A DNA stretch of 6,347 nt. Origin: Desulfobacteraceae bacterium. Lineage in GTDB: Bacteria; Desulfobacterota; Desulfobacteria; Desulfobacterales; Desulfobacteraceae. The stretch spans positions 1 through 6,347 of the forward strand of contig JAABSK010000169.1 in NCBI GenBank assembly GCA_011390435.1. Reading direction: 5' to 3'. Below the pieces are notes generated by a model, which did not search any database, was not told where the DNA came from, and saw only the letters and a program-made list of their open reading frames with translations. A program made the translations under genes and the position numbers. Within the stretch, counting starts at the first letter, position 1. Every line of letters starts with the position of its first letter. Below, piece by piece: positions 1 through 5,535 of the stretch.

Positions 1-149
1 TCATCATTTCCCTGTATTATTATGAGGAATTGACCCTCAAGGAGATCGGTGCGGTGTTGAATCTGACGGAATCCAGGATTTCACAAATTCATTCAAAAAT
101 ATTGTCAAAATTTCGAATTCGGCTGCAGGCCATGAGGGATCAGGCATGA
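1..149 (+). CDS. fliA: Flagellar sigma factor FliA (sigma-28), C-terminal end only
   Basis: This is the 3' end of a gene that begins before the window; reading starts in frame at base 3 and stops at TGA 147-149. The 48 residues seen form the end of sigma region 4.2. They include [18 protein letters not shown], followed by a recognition helix [13 protein letters not shown], the helix-turn-helix that contacts the -35 element. The [13 protein letters not shown] pattern is characteristic of FliA/WhiG-type sigma factors, which direct RNA polymerase to late flagellar and chemotaxis promoters. The final ATGA is shared with the next gene, a 4-nt overlap that suggests translational coupling. In related bacteria fliA commonly follows flhA-flhF-flhG, which would lie upstream of this window. 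The identification is firm, though only the C-terminus is visible. Confidence 0.93.
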   Translation, partial: IISLYYYEELTLKEIGAVLNLTESRISQIHSKILSKFRIRLQAMRDQA

Positions 150-658
150 CAAATAAAAAAGAGGTTCAGGATACTGAAGAGGAAAAACCGGGGCCTTCGA
201 AAACATCCGGACAAAAAATCTCATGGCATTGGATCATCGGGGTCGGGGCCGCTGTTGTAATTGTCGCCGCAGGTCTCTTTTTCTGGACAAATGGCAGAGA
301 TCGGGGTTCTGTTCAAAAGCCTTCGTTGTTTTCCAGTCAGGTGACTTTCCCGGTACCCGGAAAACAGGAGATCCGGTTCGACGATTTTCTGATTCCACTG
401 CCTGCAGATTCTGCTCATACTGGTGTGTCGCTTTCCGTGGTGATCCGGTATCGGGATTCTGAATGGTCAACCATAACGGATCAGGAAAAAACATGGCTGC
501 GGGCCGGGATTTATGATAGGCTTTTAAAAGAGATGGAAAAAAAGCAAACACCGCCTTCAGAGGACATGATGGCTTTCTGGGCAAGCCGAGCGGTCAAGGA
601 AATATTTTCAGACAGACCGTTTGACGAGTTGATTGTTGATAATATTTTCATGCTCTAA
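146..658 (+). CDS. FliL-like single-pass membrane protein of the flagellar cluster
   Basis: A 170-residue protein with a charged, disordered N-terminus (1-28), one transmembrane helix at about 29-47 ([19 protein letters not shown]) and a domain on the far side of the membrane (about 65-170). This layout matches FliL, the inner-membrane protein around the stator. Its C-terminal part also resembles Fli[10 protein letters not shown], then a beta strand (VSLSVVIRY), a helical stretch with IYDRLLKEM, and a final strand [12 protein letters not shown] comparable to FliL's closing strand. The similarity is in architecture and pattern, not clear identity, and a canonical fliL may exist elsewhere in the genome. 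The start is supported by GAGGG at 134-138, 7 nt upstream, and by the ATGA overlap with fliA. FliL-like function is inference; membrane topology is read directly. Confidence 0.75.
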   Translation: MTNKKEVQDTEEEKPGPSKTSGQKISWHWIIGVGAAVVIVAAGLFFWTNGRDRGSVQKPSLFSSQVTFPVPGKQEIRFDDFLIPLPADSAHTGVSLSVVIRYRDSEWSTITDQEKTWLRAGIYDRLLKEMEKKQTPPSEDMMAFWASRAVKEIFSDRPFDELIVDNIFML

Positions 659-672
659 ATGAAAGGAAAACA

Positions 673-960
673 ATGCCTTACATTTCAGATATGAACATTA
701 TTCTGGGACAGGCCAGTGCCATTAAACAGATGCACCCTGTTCCTCCTCTGGCAGCAGAGCACAACGCGCAACTGGCGTCTCAGGTGGCAGCGATTCTCCA
801 GAAAAGAGCGCAGGAACAGGTCCGGCAGGTCAAGGCCGGACAAGAAGCCGAGCTCAAACGGCAAGACCGGCATACCGGCGCCGAACATCACGACACATCC
901 CGCCGCGCCTCCCGTACCCTTGAGAACGATACCGGCCGGATTGTGGATATCAAGATCTGA
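673..960 (+). CDS. Small charged helical protein of unknown function
   Basis: A 95-residue soluble protein with no signal peptide or membrane segment. Residues 26-64 are rich in Ala, Gln, Lys, Arg and Glu and predict a long amphipathic helix (AAEHNAQLASQVAAILQKRA). A polar, probably disordered stretch rich in His, Asp and Arg follows (65-85), and the protein ends in GRIVDIKI. I recall small charged proteins with this kind of short hydrophobic tail (G-R-x-V/I-D-I-K-I) in flagellar clusters of deltaproteobacteria and Firmicutes, but I cannot name a family and assign no function. AAGGA at 663-667 lies 5 nt before the ATG. The gene starts 14 nt after the FliL-like gene and ends 2 nt before the next start, so it sits inside the same transcript. 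A second in-frame ATG at codon 7 is a less likely start. Confidence 0.72.
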   Translation: MPYISDMNIILGQASAIKQMHPVPPLAAEHNAQLASQVAAILQKRAQEQVRQVKAGQEAELKRQDRHTGAEHHDTSRRASRTLENDTGRIVDIKI

Positions 961-962
961 TC

Positions 963-1391
963 ATGCCGGTTATGGAACTGGAATGGGTGGTTCTGGCACT
1001 GATCCTCATCGATCTGTTTGTTGTGATGGTGTTTTTTGTGCTCATCTGGAAACTCAAACATTTTGATGTCGAAGACAAGTTCAATCAGAAAACCCAGGTC
1101 CTGGAAACGCTGCTGTCTGATGCGGATCAACTGTCAGGCACATTGCTGAAAACGCTGGAGGACAAACATCGGATTCTGCAGCAGATGGATGAAAAATTCG
1201 AACAGCGGATCGCACACCTGGAACTTCTGATGGAGCGGGCAGATCAAACCGCCGGATCTCTGGAAGCGGTGACCACGGATCAGCAGATCCATCAGTTTTT
1301 TCAAGACGGCATGACGGCTGACGATATCGCTGAAAAGCTGGCTGTTCCAAGAGAAAAAGTGACACTGGTATTGAATATGCAGAAAAAATAA
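963..1391 (+). CDS. Membrane-anchored coiled-coil protein, DUF2802/SwrB-like
   Basis: A 142-residue protein with an N-terminal transmembrane helix (about 6-29, VVLALILIDLFVVMVFFVLIW). A long heptad-like region follows (about 38-101), with repeated hydrophobic positions and many Glu, Asp and Gln, expected to form a coiled coil in the cytoplasm. The C-terminus (about 108-141, IHQFFQDGMTADDIAEKLAV then EKVTLVLNMQKK) is a compact helix-turn-helix-like segment. It resembles the ends of DUF2802 proteins and of Bacillus SwrB, a single-pass protein that promotes flagellar export activation. The same three-part layout supports that comparison, but homology is not proven here. The ATG at 963 lies 2 nt after the previous stop and has no strong ribosome binding site, so coupling is likely; ATG at 972 is an alternative start that would trim three residues. 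A direct DNA-binding role seems unlikely for a membrane-anchored protein of this kind. Confidence 0.75.
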   Translation: MPVMELEWVVLALILIDLFVVMVFFVLIWKLKHFDVEDKFNQKTQVLETLLSDADQLSGTLLKTLEDKHRILQQMDEKFEQRIAHLELLMERADQTAGSLEAVTTDQQIHQFFQDGMTADDIAEKLAVPREKVTLVLNMQKK

Positions 1392-1397
1392 GGATAG

Positions 1398-2492
1398 ATG
1401 GTGATTTCTCTGACCTCTTTTTCTGTTGAATCCACCGGAAAAACGGTACGGCCTTTCCAGCAGGCGCCGGCAGCATTGAAACTGCATGCAGGACAGGTGG
1501 TCGAGGGCCGGGTGGTGAAATCCCTTTCCTCGGGAATTTTTCTGATATCCGTATCTGGAAAGCAGATTCGTGTGGCCTCGGATATCCCGCTTCCTAAAAA
1601 TGCCTTGTTGACGTTGATGGTTTCCAAAGAAAAAGTTTCCCCCTCGTTCCGGGTGATGGATATTCAGGTGCCTGGCACACAGATGCTGAATCCGGCGGCG
1701 ATTCGCGGGGCCCTGGCCCAGAATCTGTGGGGGGATCTGGTGGCATTGGCAGCGGACGGATCAGACCTGACCCCGGATAAATCAAAATTGTTGGCCCTGT
1801 TGAACCAGATGACCCGGGCCATCGTGGAACAGCCGGGTGTCCGGACAGTGAAATCCTTTGTTCAGGACGCCGGACTTTCCTTTGAAAACAAACTTTTTCA
1901 GACACTTTCCAGCGGCAAAACACCCTCGGCAGCCCTGGAAAAGTTGATGAATGGGGATGTAAAAGGTCTGATTTCAAGGATATTGGCGGATACCAAAGAA
2001 GGTACGGCAGCTTTGAAAAGTTTGTATAATGCACTGGAAAATATCCAGCTGCTCAATCTTCACGGCGGCCAGGAGACCGGAAAACTGTTTGTTCCCATTC
2101 CTCTTCAGTTCCAGGACGGAACCTGGGGCCTGGCCCAGATACTGTTTTATCTGCCGTCATATTATGAACAAGAGATGTCGCGTCAAAAAAACGACTCTGA
2201 AAAAAAAGTCACCTGTGCCGTTACCTTGATGATGAATTTATCCCGTCTGGGGACGGTTCGGGCCGAGTTGAAGTTGACGGGAATGACACTTCAGGGCCGT
2301 CTGCAAATGGAGCGGCAAAACACCCTTGAAAAAATTGAAACGCATTTGCCGTTGTTGATTCGTATGCTGGAAAGCCGGGGAATTGAAATCGATACGTTCA
2401 CCTGTCAGCTGTTACCTTTATCCGACCTGAAAACCGATCTGATATCGGAAATTATTTCCCAGGAGGGCAGCAGCGTCTGCTTTGTGGCGTAA
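1398..2492 (+). CDS. FliK-type flagellar hook-length control domain protein
   Basis: A 364-residue protein with three parts. Residues about 27-90 (LKLHAGQVVEGRVVKSL through LTLMVSKEKV) look like a small beta-barrel domain seen at the front of many FliK-like proteins. Residues about 95-225 are mostly helical. Residues about 270-340 match the FliK C-terminal domain (Flg_hook family): a strand before LSRLGTVRAELKLTG, then LQGRLQMERQNTLEKIETHL and MLESRGIEI. In classical FliK this domain contacts FlhB to stop hook export at the right length. This protein lacks the long Pro/Ser/Thr-rich ruler segment of classical FliK, and it sits beside a mini-FlhB, so it is more likely a FliK paralogue (YlqG-like) than the true hook ruler. 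AGGA at 1391-1394 precedes the ATG by 3 nt; the next codon, GTG, could also serve as start. Confidence 0.82.
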   Translation: MVISLTSFSVESTGKTVRPFQQAPAALKLHAGQVVEGRVVKSLSSGIFLISVSGKQIRVASDIPLPKNALLTLMVSKEKVSPSFRVMDIQVPGTQMLNPAAIRGALAQNLWGDLVALAADGSDLTPDKSKLLALLNQMTRAIVEQPGVRTVKSFVQDAGLSFENKLFQTLSSGKTPSAALEKLMNGDVKGLISRILADTKEGTAALKSLYNALENIQLLNLHGGQETGKLFVPIPLQFQDGTWGLAQILFYLPSYYEQEMSRQKNDSEKKVTCAVTLMMNLSRLGTVRAELKLTGMTLQGRLQMERQNTLEKIETHLPLLIRMLESRGIEIDTFTCQLLPLSDLKTDLISEIISQEGSSVCFVA

Positions 2493-2768
2493 ATGACATC
2501 AAAAAATCCGATCCCTGGCGCTGTTGCGCTGCATTATGATCCCAAAATCGACCGGGCACCGAAAGTGACGGCCAAAGGCAAAGGGGACCTTGCCAGAAAA
2601 ATCATCGAACTGGCCAGAAAAAACAACATTGAGATTCACCAGGATCCGGATCTCTTCCAGATGCTGTCCCGATTGGACCTGAACAGTGAAATTCCGCCGG
2701 TGCTGTATGAAGTGGTTGCTGAACTGTTGTCATTTGTTTACCTGTTGAATACCCAGGAGTCAAAATAA
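2493..2768 (+). CDS. Stand-alone FlhB C-terminal-domain protein (FhlB/YlqH type), NPTH motif absent
   Basis: A 91-residue protein matching only the cytoplasmic C-terminal domain of FlhB/YscU export-switch proteins: AVALHYDP, then APKVTAKGKGDLARKIIELA, IEIHQDPDLFQMLSRLDLNS and EIPPVLYEVVAELLSFVYLL. The four-helix transmembrane part of FlhB is missing. Where FlhB has Asn-Pro-Thr-His, the autocleavage site before YAVAL, this protein has NPIPGAVAL, so the Thr and His needed for normal cleavage are gone. This is typical of the FhlB/YlqH group, thought to replace or support the FlhB C-terminal fragment in export control. The complete, well-conserved domain with a tidy start and stop argues against a decayed flhB fragment. 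The start directly follows the stop of the FliK-like gene with no nearby Shine-Dalgarno sequence, suggesting coupling, and the stop overlaps the next ATG by one base (TAATG). Confidence 0.88.
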   Translation: MTSKNPIPGAVALHYDPKIDRAPKVTAKGKGDLARKIIELARKNNIEIHQDPDLFQMLSRLDLNSEIPPVLYEVVAELLSFVYLLNTQESK

Positions 2769-2965
2769 TGACAGCTGTCGGTTCGCATCGTGTCAATTGT
2801 ATCAAGTGCCGCTTTTATTACATCACCTGGGAAAAAAAATATCCCCACGGATGCCGCAGGATGAATTTCAAGAGTCGTGAGATTCCGTCACAGGTGGTTC
2901 AAAAAAGCAGTTCAGGAATGAATTGCCTGATGTTCAAACCCAAGCCGGGCCGAAATACTCCGTAA
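2768..2965 (+). CDS. Small four-cysteine, probable metal-binding protein
   Basis: A 65-residue protein with four cysteines at 11, 14, 29 and 53 (C-x2-C-x14-C-x23-C), a plausible zinc or iron site. Recognisable segments are CIKCRFYYITWEKKYPHGC, the fragment FKSREIPS, and SSGMNCLMF near the end. I recall short proteins with this pattern (CxxC, aromatic, TW, PxGC, FKS, SGxxC) next to flagellar genes in deltaproteobacteria, sometimes carrying an unsupported automatic label of uracil-DNA glycosylase. At 65 residues, with no glycosylase catalytic motif, that activity is not credible. Its ATG overlaps the stop of the mini-FlhB gene (TAATG), so it is the last member of the accessory transcript. Metal binding is inferred from the cysteines; the function is unknown. 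Confidence 0.78.
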   Translation: MTAVGSHRVNCIKCRFYYITWEKKYPHGCRRMNFKSREIPSQVVQKSSSGMNCLMFKPKPGRNTP

Positions 2966-2986
2966 CGACACATCCTTTGAACAGAC

Positions 2987-3001
2987 CGGAAAAATTTTCC
3001 G
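2987..3001 (+). repeat. Short perfect inverted repeat, possible weak terminator
   Basis: CGGAAAAATTTTCCG is an odd-centred perfect palindrome. As RNA it could form a stem of about 6 bp with a 3-nt loop, starting 21 nt after the stop of the four-cysteine gene. No U-tract follows directly; the next bases are CCCGCCCCC and then TTTT at 3011-3014. It is therefore at best a weak terminator or mRNA 3'-end hairpin, placed where the accessory transcript would be expected to end. Confidence 0.3.
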
Positions 3002-3163
3002 CCCGCCCCCTTTTGTGGTTGTTTTATCCCTGATGTTCAGTGATCGAACCGGATGGGGCCATGAAGAGAGTTTGTGAAATAATTTATTAAATTTCAGTAT
3101 GTTATCTTATTTTGTTCAGGTAGGAATTCGGCATGGCCTTCCAGAAACCGGCCAAAAAAAACA

Positions 3164-3179
3164 TGGCATTGTATTTGCA
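3164..3179 (+). promoter_or_regulatory. Sigma-54 (RpoN) promoter upstream of flgF
   Basis: TGGCATTGTATTTGCA matches the sigma-54 consensus TGGCAC-N5-TTGCA. The invariant GG is at 3165-3166 and the invariant GC at 3177-3178, exactly 12 bp apart as required. Transcription should begin near 3189-3191, leaving a leader of about 50 nt before the flgF start at 3242. An A8 run (3154-3161) sits just upstream of the -24 element. Sigma-54 control of rod and ring genes by an NtrC-type activator is common in flagellated proteobacteria; the activator's binding sites were not identified here. Confidence 0.82.
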
Positions 3180-3231
3180 TCAGTTGTTTTGCACAGCAGT
3201 TATCCCACAACAGGAACCGCAACATATAAAC

Positions 3232-3237
3232 AGGAGG
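3232..3237 (+). promoter_or_regulatory. Ribosome binding site deciding the GTG start of flgF
   Basis: AGGAGG lies 4 nt before GTG 3242-3244 and is the strongest Shine-Dalgarno sequence in the window. No in-frame ATG lies near the expected N-terminus of a rod protein, so this site fixes the unusual GTG start. Confidence 0.85.
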
Positions 3238-3241
3238 GGTT

Positions 3242-3934
3242 GTGATATCCGGATTATTTGCCGTTATCGACAATGCACTGGTCCAGGAGAATCGGTATCA
3301 TACGATTGCAAACAATATCGCCAATGCCGGTACCAGCGGGTTTAAAAAAGACCTGATTGCATTCACCAAGGTCATGGAAACCCATGCACTTGCACAGCAG
3401 GTTCATACTGATTTCAGCCAGGGCAGTATCATTCATACCGGGAATCCGCTGGATGTGGCCCTGACTTCCCGGGGGTTTTTCACCGTTGGTACGGATCAGG
3501 GCGACCGGTATACCTTGAACGGCACCTTTATGCTGGATCCCGCAGGAGTGCTGGTGAATGGAAACGGGGATCCGGTGATGGGAGAAAACGGTCTCTTGGA
3601 ACTGGGAGAGGGTCAGATTACCATCGATTCGGACGGCCAGGTGTTTTCAGACGGCCAGCTCATCGACCGACTGGCCATCGTGGACTTCAGCCGGCTTCAG
3701 GATCTGGTCAAGGAAGGCAATTCCCTGTATGCCTATGAAGGTGTGGATGAAGATAGGGTTCAGCCTGAAGAGGTCCGGGTCAAACAGGGGTTTCTGGAAA
3801 AATCCAACGTGAATCCCACCGAAGAGATGGTCAAGATGATCGAAATGTTCAGAAGTTATGAATCAAACCAGAAAGTGATCCATACCATGGGAGAGATGAG
3901 CAGTTCCATGTTCAGCGGGTTTGGATTTTCATGA
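3242..3934 (+). CDS. flgF: Flagellar proximal rod protein FlgF
   Basis: A 230-residue axial protein of the FlgF/FlgG/FlgE family, exported by the flagellar type III system to build the rod. The N-terminal rod helix (1-45) contains NRYHTIANNIANAGTSGFKK, the family's NN-x-AN-x-x-T-x-GF signature. The central domain has LDVALTSRGFFTVGT (about 70-84), DRYTLNGTFMLD (about 88-99) and GNGDPVMG. The C-terminal helix (about 182-215) has GFLEKSNVNPTEEMVKMIEM and YESNQKVI, the usual coiled-coil partner of the N-terminus. It is shorter than flgG's product and lies directly before it, the normal position for flgF. The N-terminus MISGLFAVIDNAL departs from the usual SGM-type start, and the C-terminus (SSSMFSGFGFS) is atypical. 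Translation begins at GTG behind a strong AGGAGG, and transcription probably comes from the sigma-54 promoter at 3164. Confidence 0.93.
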   Translation: MISGLFAVIDNALVQENRYHTIANNIANAGTSGFKKDLIAFTKVMETHALAQQVHTDFSQGSIIHTGNPLDVALTSRGFFTVGTDQGDRYTLNGTFMLDPAGVLVNGNGDPVMGENGLLELGEGQITIDSDGQVFSDGQLIDRLAIVDFSRLQDLVKEGNSLYAYEGVDEDRVQPEEVRVKQGFLEKSNVNPTEEMVKMIEMFRSYESNQKVIHTMGEMSSSMFSGFGFS

Positions 3935-3974
3935 TGAAACTATTTTGAAATAAAAAAAACAAGGAGATGAATCC

Positions 3975-4757
3975 ATGTTAAGGGGAATGTGGTCCGCAGC
4001 TTCCGGTATGGCCGCCCAGCAGACGAATATCGACGTGATTTCCAACAATCTGGCCAATGTGAACACCACCAGTTTCAAAAAAAGCCGTGCCGAGTTTCAG
4101 GATTTGATGTATCAGACCCTGAATCAGGGTGGGTCGGAAACCCCTGGAGGGGATCAGATCCCCACAGGAATTCAGGTGGGAATGGGCACGGAAACCCTGG
4201 GAGTTCAGAAAATGTTCATGCAGGGGGATTTCCAGCAGACCAAAAACGAGCTGGATGTCGCCATTGAGGGCAAGGGATTTTTCATGGTACTCAGCAATGA
4301 TCAGGAACGGTACACCCGGGCCGGAAATTTCAAGCTGGACAGCGAGGGCAATATCGTGACAGCCAACGGGGACCGTCTTCAGCCGGAAATGACGGTTCCG
4401 GAGGGCACATTGTCCATTACCATCAGCAAATACGGCCAGGTGACGGCGTTTGACGCCGAAGGGGTGGGGGATGTGCTCGGTGAGATAGAACTCTACGGGT
4501 TTGCTAATCCCGCGGGACTCTCCAGCCTGGGACACAATCTGTACAACGCCACCGATGCCTCTGGTGAGGCGATTGTCAGTGCTCCCGGATCTGAAGGGAT
4601 CGGTACCATTCTTCAGGGATTTGTGGAACAGTCGAATGTGGATGTGGTGGAAGAGATGGTCAGCATGATCATGGCCCAGCGGGCATATGAGATCAACAGC
4701 AAATCGATTCAGACGGCCGACAGCATGCTGCAGGCGGCCAACAACCTGAAAAGGTAG
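3975..4757 (+). CDS. flgG: Flagellar distal rod protein FlgG
   Basis: A 260-residue protein, the usual FlgG length, forming the distal rod that passes through the P and L rings. The start MLRGMWSAASGMAAQQ and the segment IDVISNNLANVNTTSFKKSR (19-38) are the classic N-terminal rod signature. The central part has LDVAIEGKGFFMV (about 93-105), ERYTRAGNFKLD (111-122) and GEIELYGFANPAGL (169-182). The C-terminus (about 214-260) has GFVEQSNVDVVEEMVSMI, then AQRAYEINSKSIQTADSM, and ends ANNLKR, all typical of FlgG. AAGGAG at 3961-3966 sits 8 nt before the ATG. The 40-bp gap after flgF shows no promoter or terminator, so flgF and flgG are probably co-transcribed. There is no sign of truncation or frameshift. 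Confidence 0.97.
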   Translation: MLRGMWSAASGMAAQQTNIDVISNNLANVNTTSFKKSRAEFQDLMYQTLNQGGSETPGGDQIPTGIQVGMGTETLGVQKMFMQGDFQQTKNELDVAIEGKGFFMVLSNDQERYTRAGNFKLDSEGNIVTANGDRLQPEMTVPEGTLSITISKYGQVTAFDAEGVGDVLGEIELYGFANPAGLSSLGHNLYNATDASGEAIVSAPGSEGIGTILQGFVEQSNVDVVEEMVSMIMAQRAYEINSKSIQTADSMLQAANNLKR

Positions 4758-4762
4758 GGTTT

Positions 4763-5524
4763 ATGATTAGAAAAACCGGACAGATGGGTTTGCTGGTGTT
4801 GATCCTTTGGATGGGCATGGCGGTTCCCGTGGAGATGAAGAGTATCCTGGCCGCGGATAACGGACCTCAAAGCGGAAAATCCGATCAGACCATTCCTCTG
4901 GAAATGTTTCAGGAAGCCTTTGATTTGTTTGTTTCGCAGCAGCCCGATCTGGTATCGTCGGATGTGGTGATTTCGCGATTCAAAGTGGCACGGAATGACC
5001 CGGTGCCGCCAGGGGAGGTGGATATTCAATTGCTGCGGACCAATAACCGTCCTTTTTCCAGATATGTCCGCGTGAAGGCGGTGATCAGTGTGGACGGGAT
5101 TCCGGCAAACAATGCAGAGGTCTCTGCCTGGCTGGATGTGTTTGAAACCGTGGTGTGTGCGGCCAGAGATCTGCCTCAGGGGTATATTCTCAAAAAAAGG
5201 GATTTATATGAGGAACGCAGAAACATCTCCAGAAACATGGACGAGGTGGTGACGGATACCGCCCTGCTGGTGGGATTGATGGCAAAACGGTCCGTCCGCA
5301 AAGGGGATATGGTCAGGCATTCGATGGTGGAAAAAAAACCGGTGGTAAAGCGAGGAGATCCGGTGACCATTCTGGTGGAATCCGGATTGCTGCGGGTGAC
5401 CATTCCCGGAACAGCCCTTGAAGATGGGTTTGCCGGAGAAACCGTTTCCGTGGAAAACCGCATGAGCAGTAAAAAGATATTCGCCCGGGTCATCGATGAG
5501 GTGACAGTGCGGGTGGACATATAA
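4763..5524 (+). CDS. flgA: Flagellar P-ring assembly chaperone FlgA
   Basis: A 253-residue exported protein that helps FlgI subunits polymerise into the P ring in the periplasm. The N-terminus has basic residues and then a hydrophobic core (about 9-22, GLLVLILWMGMAVP) with a plausible signal-peptidase site near 30-31 (ILA-A). A variable N-terminal domain follows. The SAF-type domain spans about 130-190, with ARDLPQGYILKKRDLYEERR and the later MAKRSVRKGDMV. The C-terminal domain is the FlgA hallmark: VKRGDPVTILVESGLLRVTI, then GFAGETVSVEN, ending in strands near ARVIDEVTVRV. The ATG follows the flgG stop by 5 nt; an AAGG at 4751-4754 overlapping the flgG stop is the only nearby Shine-Dalgarno-like sequence, so coupling is likely. 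Identification is strong from the C-terminal half and the position between flgG and flgH. Confidence 0.94.
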   Translation: MIRKTGQMGLLVLILWMGMAVPVEMKSILAADNGPQSGKSDQTIPLEMFQEAFDLFVSQQPDLVSSDVVISRFKVARNDPVPPGEVDIQLLRTNNRPFSRYVRVKAVISVDGIPANNAEVSAWLDVFETVVCAARDLPQGYILKKRDLYEERRNISRNMDEVVTDTALLVGLMAKRSVRKGDMVRHSMVEKKPVVKRGDPVTILVESGLLRVTIPGTALEDGFAGETVSVENRMSSKKIFARVIDEVTVRVDI

Positions 5525-5535
5525 CACGGGAGACA

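Larger units (their letters stand above)
2966..3241 (+). other. Intergenic regulatory region between accessory genes and flgF
   Basis: This 276-bp gap holds no convincing gene. A small inverted repeat lies at 2987-3001, followed by a C-rich and then T-rich stretch. An AT-rich segment spans about 3071-3115, and a sigma-54 promoter lies at 3164-3179. The only overlapping reading frame, starting at 3133, runs out of frame into flgF, spans the promoter and has no flagellar or other recognisable similarity. Confidence 0.8.

Noticed and set aside
1673..1686. TGGCACACAGATGC, a sigma-54-like motif inside the FliK-like gene
   Set aside because: The GG-to-GC distance is 11 bp instead of the required 12, and it lies mid-gene with no suitable downstream start.
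1594..2034. A 146-codon minus-strand reading frame opposite the FliK-like gene
   Set aside because: It is Pro/Ser-rich, low-complexity shadow coding antisense to a gene with a recognisable FliK domain.
2185..2207. A7 and A8 runs in the FliK-like gene, considered as a phase-variation site
   Set aside because: Similar A7-A8 runs occur in the four-cysteine gene (2832-2839) and flgA (5331-5338), where they simply encode Lys codons. They are short for a contingency locus and no frame is disrupted.
2493..2768. The mini-FlhB as a truncated flhB pseudogene
   Set aside because: The domain is complete and well conserved, starts and stops cleanly, is coupled to both neighbours, and matches the known stand-alone FhlB/YlqH type.
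2768..2965. A uracil-DNA glycosylase label for the four-cysteine protein
   Set aside because: The product has 65 residues and no glycosylase catalytic motif, far too short for that enzyme family.
2987..3014. A strong intrinsic terminator after the four-cysteine gene
   Set aside because: The stem is short and AT-rich inside, and no U-tract follows directly, so only a weak hairpin is reported.
3133..3345. A 70-codon plus-strand reading frame across the flgF upstream region
   Set aside because: It covers the sigma-54 promoter, overlaps the start of flgF in another frame, and its product has no recognisable domain.
3978..4535. A 185-codon minus-strand reading frame opposite flgG
   Set aside because: It lies wholly antisense to a textbook flgG, and its composition is that of a codon-bias shadow with no family resemblance.
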